Part shown: positions 1-6,539 of the stretch, one piece after another
How the letters are laid out: each line of letters starts with the position of its first letter
Numbering within the stretch: the stretch's first letter is position 1
Notes under the pieces: generated by a model
The model's database searches: none
Told to the model about the DNA's origin: nothing
The model's input: only the letters and a program-made list of their open reading frames with translations
DNA from: JBDHXE01 sp039810525
GTDB taxonomy: Bacteria > Bacteroidota > Ignavibacteria > Kapaibacteriales > UBA2268
Length of the DNA: 7,454 nucleotides
NCBI GenBank assembly: GCA_039810525.1
Contig: JBDHXE010000122.1
Coordinates: forward strand, 1-7,454
Reading direction: 5' to 3'
Translations under genes and position numbers: made by a program

Positions 1-1895
1 TTATATCTGCCCGCTGGTATATCTTGCACTAATATTGTTTGAGTAAATACTACTGTGCCCGATGGCTCTTCCGTTACGGTGATTGTTGTAGGGCAATTAC
101 TTATATCGCCTACTCCTTCGTTTTTAATTTCTACCGATGGGAAGAATGGGCGACCTGCTATGATTACGCTGGTTGCTTGTGGATAATTTATTGCATAAGC
201 ATGCGCTTGGATTTCATCGCTTACTTCAAAAGTAAAAGGTTCTTCGCCCTGTCTGCGATACTGATCGTTGTAAGGCTCCATATCGTTAGCACTACGTAAC
301 ACTACCGTTAAAATACCTTTGTAAACACCAGGTTCAGAGGATTTGTATGAACCAAAATCTAATTGAACCACTTGTTTTGCTTTTACTAAGTATTGACCAG
401 CGTTTGCAGTATCCCAATTGATTACTCTTTCAAACATTAATTCATTTGTCTTATCATTATAAACTCTATAATATGCATCAAATTTAGCTATGCTACGCAA
501 ACCTGTATTTTGAGCTTCAGCTCTCAGATCCATGCTAAGATTTCTAGGGTATTTATAGAATCTTGGCTCCTTGTTGCCCAATGGCATTGTGATATTTCGT
601 GCTGATATATCCCACTCCCAAGATACAGTAAAATTCTTTTTAATAATCTTATAATCCGCCGAACTTGGCTTCTTAAACCCAATTACTACTTGATATTCGC
701 CACCATTAGCTGTTTTGAAACCGTAATTACCAGTAACAGCCGAACCTACAGCATTTTGAACATAATATGCAAAATTACCGTCAAGAATACCAGGGTTACC
801 AATTGGAATTTCACTACTACCATTATATTTAGCTTCGTACACAGTGGTTGTGCTAGGTAGAGGACCTACTATTTTATAAGTTAATAATGTACCAGCTGCT
901 TGTGTACTACCAAATCTAATCATTGGACGTTTGAAAAGTGTACCATTTCTTGTTGTGCCATCGTAAGCTTCTGCGGCCAATAAAATATCATCTGGTGATT
1001 GGTCTGATGGGAAGAATTCTTTAATTGGAATAATATATTCTATTAAGTAATCTTCAATTTCACCAAAGAGGTATCCATAATAACCGCTATATCCATACTG
1101 TGAATAATCATAGGCATAGCCATTCCAGCAAGCGTTATAACCACTAAGTAAAGTAAAATCATTAGGAATAGCACTATATGGATAATATTCAGAAGTCATA
1201 ACTCGCATTCTAGCTACACCAGTTTCGATAGTTTCTGGTACTGTGAATTCCCATTCTTGCATATAATTCAAATCGCATTGTGGATGATATGCCCACCAAT
1301 CATAAGTATTTGATCCAATCTTTTTAACCTTGTTAGATGCAATACTTTGAGGGCTATTTAGCCATTCGTCAGCATCATGAAAATCGCCATCTTTATTCCA
1401 ATCCATAAAAATACGTGTAGAATAATAATCTCCATAATTGTACATCGGATCGCAATAATCAAAACCGGGATAAGCTAAATAATTAAAATCTGCCCATATT
1501 CTGATTCTATATGTAGCACCGGGTTCAAGCTCACCTTTTACACCAGTGTATTTGTAACAGCCCTCCCAAGGACCAGTCATTGAACCGAGATTAATATTAG
1601 TTCTACTTTCGCGGTTCAATTTTATTTCGCCTGTTTTAGCATCGTAAATTTGAACTTGCAAAATTGGTATAGTCCAATATCTATAATCCCATTGAGCTTG
1701 GTACATTGCTAAGCACCAATAATCCTCAGGCAATCCCATTTCTGTATTTGCAGGCACTTGATCTGGCCCAGGTATACAATAATTTGATGGTCCTGTATCT
1801 TGTGATTTTGCATCATAAGAATTAATTGTTAAGACCAATAATAAAGTAGCTAAAGAAGTTAAAAATCCTTTAACTATTCTGTTAAATTTTAACAT
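1..1895 (-). CDS. Secreted GEVED-domain protein with CARDB-like repeats (3' end outside window)
   Basis: Reading from the ATG at 1895 down to base 1 there is an uninterrupted frame of 631 codons and no stop, so the C terminus lies outside the window. Residues 1-32 form a signal peptide: K3/R6/K9, a hydrophobic core around 10-24, and likely cleavage near 26-32, so the product is exported. Residues about 125-290 resemble a GEVED domain: RIRIWADF at 130-137, the acidic loop DWNKDGDF at 165-172 (DxNxDxD spacing, as in calcium-binding loops), VARMRVM at 227-233 and GEIEDY at 278-283. Residues 260-275 contain eight tyrosines in sixteen positions. Two beta-rich CARDB-like segments follow, about 427-560 and 561 onward (SVEIKNEGVGDI at 587-598). 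Six of the seven cysteines lie in residues 40-256, suggesting disulfides. Such proteins are commonly surface or secreted adhesin-like molecules and, in Bacteroidota relatives, type IX secretion cargo; the sorting domain would be in the missing part. Specific function unknown. The start is supported by a ribosome binding site and the signal peptide. Confidence 0.88.
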   Translation of the reverse strand, partial: MLKFNRIVKGFLTSLATLLLVLTINSYDAKSQDTGPSNYCIPGPDQVPANTEMGLPEDYWCLAMYQAQWDYRYWTIPILQVQIYDAKTGEIKLNRESRTNINLGSMTGPWEGCYKYTGVKGELEPGATYRIRIWADFNYLAYPGFDYCDPMYNYGDYYSTRIFMDWNKDGDFHDADEWLNSPQSIASNKVKKIGSNTYDWWAYHPQCDLNYMQEWEFTVPETIETGVARMRVMTSEYYPYSAIPNDFTLLSGYNACWNGYAYDYSQYGYSGYYGYLFGEIEDYLIEYIIPIKEFFPSDQSPDDILLAAEAYDGTTRNGTLFKRPMIRFGSTQAAGTLLTYKIVGPLPSTTTVYEAKYNGSSEIPIGNPGILDGNFAYYVQNAVGSAVTGNYGFKTANGGEYQVVIGFKKPSSADYKIIKKNFTVSWEWDISARNITMPLGNKEPRFYKYPRNLSMDLRAEAQNTGLRSIAKFDAYYRVYNDKTNELMFERVINWDTANAGQYLVKAKQVVQLDFGSYKSSEPGVYKGILTVVLRSANDMEPYNDQYRRQGEEPFTFEVSDEIQAHAYAINYPQATSVIIAGRPFFPSVEIKNEGVGDISNCPTTITVTEEPSGTVVFTQTILVQDIPAGRY

Positions 1896-1899
1896 TTCT

Positions 1900-1904
1900 A
1901 CCTC
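1900..1904 (-). promoter_or_regulatory. Ribosome binding site of the GEVED-protein gene
   Basis: On the minus strand GAGGT sits four bases before the ATG at 1895 (TGAGGTAGAAATG). It complements the 16S rRNA 3' end well. The surroundings are almost pure A/T, so the G-rich box stands out and fixes the start codon. Confidence 0.7.
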
Positions 1905-1934
1905 ATAAAATTAATAAATGATTCATAAATAGTT

Positions 1935-1940
1935 GTTATA
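1935..1940 (-). promoter_or_regulatory. Possible -10 box for the GEVED-protein gene
   Basis: TATAAC on the minus strand matches five of six bases of the sigma70-type -10 box and lies about 39 bases before the ATG, which would give a leader of roughly 30 bases. No convincing -35 box lies 16-18 bases upstream, and no exact Bacteroidota TAnnTTTG box is present in the gap. In such AT-rich DNA this match could be chance. Confidence 0.22.
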
Positions 1941-1966
1941 ATGACACACCAAATTACTAAATGTTA

Positions 1967-1978
1967 CACTATATAGTG
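1967..1978. promoter_or_regulatory. Perfect 12-bp palindrome, possible operator
   Basis: CACTATATAGTG is identical to its own reverse complement. After one mismatched pair (1966/1979) two more pairs match outward. It lies 72 bases before the GEVED-gene start, and would sit just upstream of the -35 region if the -10 guess at 1935-1940 is right. A dimeric regulator could bind such a site, but nothing in the window identifies one. In AT-rich sequence a 12-bp palindrome is not very rare. Confidence 0.25.
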
Positions 1979-2040
1979 AAAAAATATTAATTATTTAGTT
2001 TGAAATATGTTTGATATTAAGGTTTTATATTAATATTTTC

Positions 2041-2070
2041 AAAATAAATTCATATATTTAAAATATGAAT
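2041..2070 (-). terminator. Weak hairpin plus T-rich tail after the efflux operon
   Basis: On the minus strand, 49 bases past the channel stop codon, ATTCATAT (2070-2063) and ATATGAAT (2055-2048) can form an 8-bp stem around a 7-base loop, followed at once by TTTATTTTG. The T-rich side fits termination of minus-strand transcription. The stem has only one G-C pair and is weak, so it may be a poor terminator or a transcript-end hairpin. Read-through into the GEVED-protein gene cannot be excluded. Confidence 0.3.
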
Positions 2071-2118
2071 ATAATGAATATATCATATAGTTTTGGTTAT
2101 TGTATATTGCTGTAATGA

Positions 2119-3477
2119 CTATATAATTAGCATACCAAGCAATCTCTGAATAGTTGTTTCAAATATTTTTAAATTAATATTTGTTAATAAAAGTTGATTA
2201 TATGCCTGAATTTGACTTAGCTGAATTTCTCTAAATTCTATTTGATTAATCGTGCCTAATTGTAACTTTTCTTTAGCGATTTCTAAGTTATTTTGAGATA
2301 ATATTAAATTCTTTTTATTAAATTCTTTAATTTGTGAATTAGAATTATAAGCATCTATATTAAATTTAAGCTCCTTATTGAGAGTTTGTTGCAGTTCTTC
2401 TTTGTTTATTTTGCTTATTTGTGATTCTACTTCTTTGTTTTCAATTAATATCTTATTTCTAAATCCTTCAAAAATATTCATATTCAGAGATATTCCGTAA
2501 TTAAAGCCATTAGTTATATTACTTTTCAGCAAACCAGCTTGTGATTCAGATGCATTATAAGCATATCCGCCATATATATTAATATTAGGGTAAAAATTAG
2601 ATTGTTGCTTTTTAATATCTTGTAAGGAAATTTCTATGCCTAAATCTGCTAACTTTATATCTATATTATTAGAAAGCTTATCTTTTAAATCACTATAATT
2701 AAAATTCCTTTCTTCAATATTTAAAGTATCAGATATTATAAATGACCTTGTTACTTCTAATCCTAATAACAAGTTAAATTCACTCATCTGAGATTTATAA
2801 TTTCTATAAAAATCGATTGAATCTGCTATATCTTTATTTAAATCAATTTCTGCTTGCTGTAATTCATAACCAGAAGATTTACCAATTTCTTTCCGTTGAG
2901 ATAAAATATTATATCTAAATCGTGATACTTCTAAATTGCTCTTTATTAATTCTAAATTTTCGTTTAAATAGTATAATTGATAATATGAGTTGATAATTTG
3001 ATTGGTAAGTTCTTCAGTCTTTTTCCTTAAATTTAATTTACTTACTTCATCACTAAGTTTTAATATATCATAATCAATAAACATCTGAAATCCATCAAAA
3101 AGTTTCCAATTTGCAGTAATGGAGCCGTCCAAAGTATTTCCAGTAGCTCCATTTTTTTCTACTTCTCTTCCATCGAAAAAGCTTTGCTTTACATTGTTAC
3201 TAGTATTGTTTTGAGATAATTGTAGATCCATAGATGGATAATAAACACTAGTACCAACATCTAAATTATTCTTGCTTATATTTTTTTGCAATGATGATAT
3301 TTTTATAGAATAGTTATTTTTTAATCCAATTTTTATTGCCTCTTCGAGCGATAATTTATCCTGAGAAAATAGAGAATAACTTGATATAGTGTATATTAAG
3401 GAAACCAAAACTACAAATGAAATTTTCATATTATAGATAGAATATTTAGAAAAATTGAATAATTTATACTTATTCAT
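2119..3477 (-). CDS. TolC-family outer-membrane efflux channel
   Basis: A 452-residue outer-membrane factor that should trimerise into a beta-barrel and periplasmic alpha-helical tunnel, the exit duct of the efflux pump encoded just upstream. A signal peptide has its hydrophobic core at about 19-35 with likely cleavage near SQ at 38-39. The mature part opens with the family-typical LSLEEAIKIGLKNN (42-55). The two internal OEP repeats are visible, about 42-240 and 262-452; each carries the barrel-strand motif WKLFDGF (124-130) or MNIFEGF (333-339), and long polar helices surround them. No cysteine is present, so unlike OprM or CusC it is not a lipoprotein. Length is normal for the family. The start at 3477 overlaps the transporter stop by one base (TAATG) and has GGAG eight bases before it. 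The alternative Met17 (3429) would give a more compact signal peptide but lacks a ribosome binding site. The gene is visibly more AT-rich than its neighbours (several sampled lines 17-27% G+C). The family call is secure; the substrate is unknown. Confidence 0.95.
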   Translation of the reverse strand: MNKYKLFNFSKYSIYNMKISFVVLVSLIYTISSYSLFSQDKLSLEEAIKIGLKNNYSIKISSLQKNISKNNLDVGTSVYYPSMDLQLSQNNTSNNVKQSFFDGREVEKNGATGNTLDGSITANWKLFDGFQMFIDYDILKLSDEVSKLNLRKKTEELTNQIINSYYQLYYLNENLELIKSNLEVSRFRYNILSQRKEIGKSSGYELQQAEIDLNKDIADSIDFYRNYKSQMSEFNLLLGLEVTRSFIISDTLNIEERNFNYSDLKDKLSNNIDIKLADLGIEISLQDIKKQQSNFYPNINIYGGYAYNASESQAGLLKSNITNGFNYGISLNMNIFEGFRNKILIENKEVESQISKINKEELQQTLNKELKFNIDAYNSNSQIKEFNKKNLILSQNNLEIAKEKLQLGTINQIEFREIQLSQIQAYNQLLLTNINLKIFETTIQRLLGMLII

Positions 3478-6400
3478 TAATCGTTCTCCAATTTGATTAT
3501 ATTTCGTTTTTTATTAGCAATATAGACATATATTGCAGGAATGACATATAGAGTTAATGCAGTAGATAGTATTAGACCACCTACAACACCTATACCCATT
3601 GATTGTCTACTACCCGAGCCTTCACCCAAAGCTAAAGCTATAGGTAAAGTACCTAATATAGTTGTGAGAGAAGTCATAATAATAGGTCTAAATCTTAGCT
3701 CAGCTGCTACTTTAACTGCTTCTATTATTGATAGACCTTCCTCACGCTTTTGATTAGCGAATTCAACTATCAAAATTCCATTTTTAGTTACCAAACCTAT
3801 CAACATTATAAGTCCTATTTCGCTAAATATATTAAGTGTTTGATTAAAATACCATAATGTAAATAGAGCACCAGATATAGCCAAAGGCACAGTAAGCATA
3901 ATAATAAAAGGATCACGAAAACTTTCAAATTGAGCTGCTAAAACTAAATATATAAGTATAAGAGCTAATAAAAATGTAAAAATAAGTGAAGATGATGATT
4001 CGATAAAATCTTTAGACGGCCCATCAAGTGCTGTGTAAACAGAGCCTTTTAACTGTTTTTTAGCAATTTCATCCATTACCTGTATGCCATCACCTATCGT
4101 CTTTCCAGGTGCCAAGCTAGCTGAAATTGTTGCTGACACAAATCGGTTAAATCTATATAATTGTGGGGGAGTACTCATTTCTTTTACATTGATTACATTA
4201 TCCAATTGTATCATTTCGCCCTTATTATTTTTTACAAATAATGATTTTACATCGATAGGGGCAGATTTATCTTGTTTGAGAACTTGTCCAATTACCTGAT
4301 ATTGTTTGCCATTCATAATAAAATAATCAAATCTCTGCCCAGCTAATGCAAATTGCAATGTTTGACCAATATCGTTTATAGAAATACCCAAATTATTAGC
4401 CTTATTCCTATCAATTTCAATATTTAATTCTGGTTTGTTAAACTTCAAATCCACATCAACCATTGAAAACGTTGGATTATTGCGAGCTTCGCTCAAAAAA
4501 TTAGGTATTATTTTTTTTAAGGTATTCAGATCAGGTGCTTGTAAAACATATTGAATTGGAAGTCCAGTTCTTGCCGAACCTATAGATTGCTCTTGAATTA
4601 CGAAACTTCTTGTATCATTAGCCGAATTTACAATTTGAGTAGCTTTATCAGCAATTTCGCTTTGAGTAAGTTTTCTTTCATCAGTTTTTTTAAGATATAA
4701 TAAAATAAAACTACTATTTACAGAACTTGCAGCTCCAAAACTTGGAGAAGTTACCGAAATTATAGTTCTTTGCCCTTCTAATTCTTTATTGAGATCATCT
4801 ACAAGATGATTTACATAATTTTCCATAAAATCGTAAGTACTACCCTCTGGAGCAGTAGATATTATTCTTAAGGAACTTCTATCTTCAAGAGGTGCCAATT
4901 CACTTTGTAACATAGAACCAAAGAAATATATAGAAACTAACGCTACAACCATTACAACTAATGCTAACCATTTTTTTTCTAAAAATAAATTTAAAGTATT
5001 TCTATATCCTGAATTCATTTTTTCAAAAAATGGTTCAGTTGCTTTATAAAATCTTGAATGATTAGTTAATTTTAATATTCGTGAAGACATCATTGGCGTT
5101 AAAGTTAAAGCAATAAAAGCAGAAATAGCTACCGAACCAGCTATCACTATACCAAATTCTCTAAATAATCTACCAGTGATACCTTGCAAAAACATAATAG
5201 GAGTAAATACTGCTGCTAAAGTAATAGTAGTAGCTATAATTGCAAAAAATATTTCAGCTGAACCTTTAGAAGCAGCTTCGATAGGAGATAAGCCATCTTC
5301 TATTTTTTTGTATATATTTTCTAATACAACTATGGCATCATCTACAACCAAGCCTATAGCTAATACAATTCCCAATAATGTAAGCACATTTATGGTAAAG
5401 TTCATAATATACATTATGAAAAAGGCACTTATTAGAGATATTGGTATTACTATAATAGGTATCAATGTAGATCTTAAATCTCTTAAAAATAGATATATTA
5501 CCAAAATTACTAACAAAAAAGCTATTATGATAGTCTCTTCTACTTCACCGATAGATGATCGGATAAAAGATGTATTGTCAAAGCCAATACTAATCTCTAT
5601 ATCTTGAGGTAAATCCTTTTTAATTAGATCTATTCTTTTATAAAATTCATCTACAATAGAAATATAATTGGCACCGGGCTGTGGGACCAGCACTACACCA
5701 GCCATAGGTATTAGATCTCTCTTTAAAATTGTCTTGTCATTTTCAGGGTATAATTCTGCATAACCTACATCTTCAAATCTAATCACATTCCCATTGACTT
5801 CTTTTAATATCAATTTATTGAAATCGTCTTCGGTATATAATCTTCCCATAGTACGAACTGTAAGTTCAGTGTTTTTGCCCTCTACAGTACCTGATGGTAA
5901 TTCAATGTTTTCATTTACCAATACATTTCTTACATCAATTGGAGTCAATCCAGCAGCTGCTAATTTATTTGGATCGAGCCATAACCTCATTGAATACTTT
6001 TTTTCGCCCCAAATTCTTACTTCGCTTACCCCAGGTATAGTTTGTAGCCTTTCTTTAAACACATCGTTTGCTATAGCAGATACTTCCATCATATTTCTTT
6101 TATTGCTTTTGATAGAAAGCATTACAATAGGCTGTGCGTCAGCATCTGATTTGGATACAATGGGAGGGTCCGCATCAGTGGGAAGCAACCTTTGAGCTCT
6201 CGAAACTCTATCTCTCACATCATTTGCCGCTATATCTAAGTCAGCGTCAATATTAAATTCGACAGTAATGGTGCTTCTACCATCTCTACTCACTGATTTT
6301 AAAGTTCTGATACCATCTATACCATTTATAGATTCTTCTAATGGCTCTGCAATTTGAGTTTCAATTACATCTGCACTTGCGCCTGTGTAATTGGTAGTAA

Positions 6401-6539
6401 CTGTTATGATTGGAGTATCCACATTTGGAAATTCACGTACACCCAAAAATGTATATCCAATTACTCCAAAAATAACAATTACTAACGACATTACTATTGA
6501 AAGTACTGGGCGTCTAATTGATAATGATGATAGACTCAT
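3477..6539 (-). CDS. RND efflux transporter, hydrophobe/amphiphile (AcrB/MexB-like) type
   Basis: A complete 1020-residue inner-membrane proton/drug antiporter (AcrB is 1049), expected to act as a trimer that moves substrates from periplasm or outer leaflet into the TolC-type channel. Layout is canonical: TM1 at about 13-33, a large periplasmic loop 34-333, TM2-6 at about 334-484, TM7 at about 524-542, a second loop 543-849, and TM8-12 at about 850-1007. The proton-relay residues are in place: D400/D401 in GLVVDDAIVVLENI (TM4), K919 in GLVTKNGILIVEF (TM10), and R949 and T956 in RFRPIIMTS (TM11), matching AcrB D407/D408/K940/R971/T978 by eye. It is therefore a drug/lipid-type (HAE1) rather than a metal-type RND. 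Some pocket phenylalanines of AcrB appear replaced, so its substrates may differ. The ATG overlaps the adaptor stop (ATGA) and has AGAGG four bases before it. The frame is intact despite several A7-A8 runs. Confidence 0.97.
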   Translation of the reverse strand: MSLSSLSIRRPVLSIVMSLVIVIFGVIGYTFLGVREFPNVDTPIITVTTNYTGASADVIETQIAEPLEESINGIDGIRTLKSVSRDGRSTITVEFNIDADLDIAANDVRDRVSRAQRLLPTDADPPIVSKSDADAQPIVMLSIKSNKRNMMEVSAIANDVFKERLQTIPGVSEVRIWGEKKYSMRLWLDPNKLAAAGLTPIDVRNVLVNENIELPSGTVEGKNTELTVRTMGRLYTEDDFNKLILKEVNGNVIRFEDVGYAELYPENDKTILKRDLIPMAGVVLVPQPGANYISIVDEFYKRIDLIKKDLPQDIEISIGFDNTSFIRSSIGEVEETIIIAFLLVILVIYLFLRDLRSTLIPIIVIPISLISAFFIMYIMNFTINVLTLLGIVLAIGLVVDDAIVVLENIYKKIEDGLSPIEAASKGSAEIFFAIIATTITLAAVFTPIMFLQGITGRLFREFGIVIAGSVAISAFIALTLTPMMSSRILKLTNHSRFYKATEPFFEKMNSGYRNTLNLFLEKKWLALVVMVVALVSIYFFGSMLQSELAPLEDRSSLRIISTAPEGSTYDFMENYVNHLVDDLNKELEGQRTIISVTSPSFGAASSVNSSFILLYLKKTDERKLTQSEIADKATQIVNSANDTRSFVIQEQSIGSARTGLPIQYVLQAPDLNTLKKIIPNFLSEARNNPTFSMVDVDLKFNKPELNIEIDRNKANNLGISINDIGQTLQFALAGQRFDYFIMNGKQYQVIGQVLKQDKSAPIDVKSLFVKNNKGEMIQLDNVINVKEMSTPPQLYRFNRFVSATISASLAPGKTIGDGIQVMDEIAKKQLKGSVYTALDGPSKDFIESSSSLIFTFLLALILIYLVLAAQFESFRDPFIIMLTVPLAISGALFTLWYFNQTLNIFSEIGLIMLIGLVTKNGILIVEFANQKREEGLSIIEAVKVAAELRFRPIIMTSLTTILGTLPIALALGEGSGSRQSMGIGVVGGLILSTALTLYVIPAIYVYIANKKRNIIKLEND
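3486..3489 (-). promoter_or_regulatory. Ribosome binding site of the TolC-family gene, inside the transporter gene
   Basis: GGAG on the minus strand lies eight bases before the ATG at 3477, within the last codons of the transporter gene. It decides the start: the downstream Met17 at 3429 has only A/T-rich sequence before it. With the TAATG overlap it implies coupled translation. Confidence 0.65.

Larger units (their letters stand above)
1896..2118. other. AT-rich intergenic gap between channel gene and GEVED-protein gene
   Basis: This 223-base stretch has no open frame worth calling on either strand. It is the only sizeable noncoding region in the window and must hold the end of the efflux transcript and probably the promoter of the downstream gene. 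It contains the hairpin at 2048-2070, the palindrome at 1967-1978, the -10-like box at 1935-1940 and the ribosome binding site at 1900-1904. No tRNA-like or other structured RNA was recognised. Confidence 0.75.

Noticed and set aside
1..3. The triplet tta at the left edge as the stop of the secreted-protein gene
   Set aside because: It is out of frame: the last full codon of the gene occupies bases 3-5 and only two bases of the next codon are present.
39..299. Plus-strand open frame of 86 codons with a TTG- or ATG-type start
   Set aside because: It lies wholly antisense to the secreted-protein gene, whose signal peptide, GEVED motifs and ribosome binding site are convincing; the translated sequence is Cys/Tyr/Trp-rich and resembles no family.
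2081..2126. Possible stem between ATATAG (2085-2090) and CTATAT (2119-2124) at the end of the channel gene
   Set aside because: Only six pairs, almost all A-T, across a loop of about 28 bases; not stable enough to call, and it overlaps the stop codon.
3541..4299. Two shorter plus-strand open frames (about 70 codons each) at 3541-3753 and 4084-4299
   Set aside because: Both mirror conserved transporter sequence on the other strand and show no independent coding features.
5176..5607. Plus-strand open frame of 143 codons
   Set aside because: It is antisense to the TM2-TM5 region of the RND transporter; its hydrophobic Ile/Lys/Asn/Ser composition is what the complement of such codons produces, and no ribosome binding site was seen.
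5794..6195. Plus-strand open frame of 133 codons
   Set aside because: It is antisense to the conserved first periplasmic loop of the RND transporter, with no domain or signal of its own.
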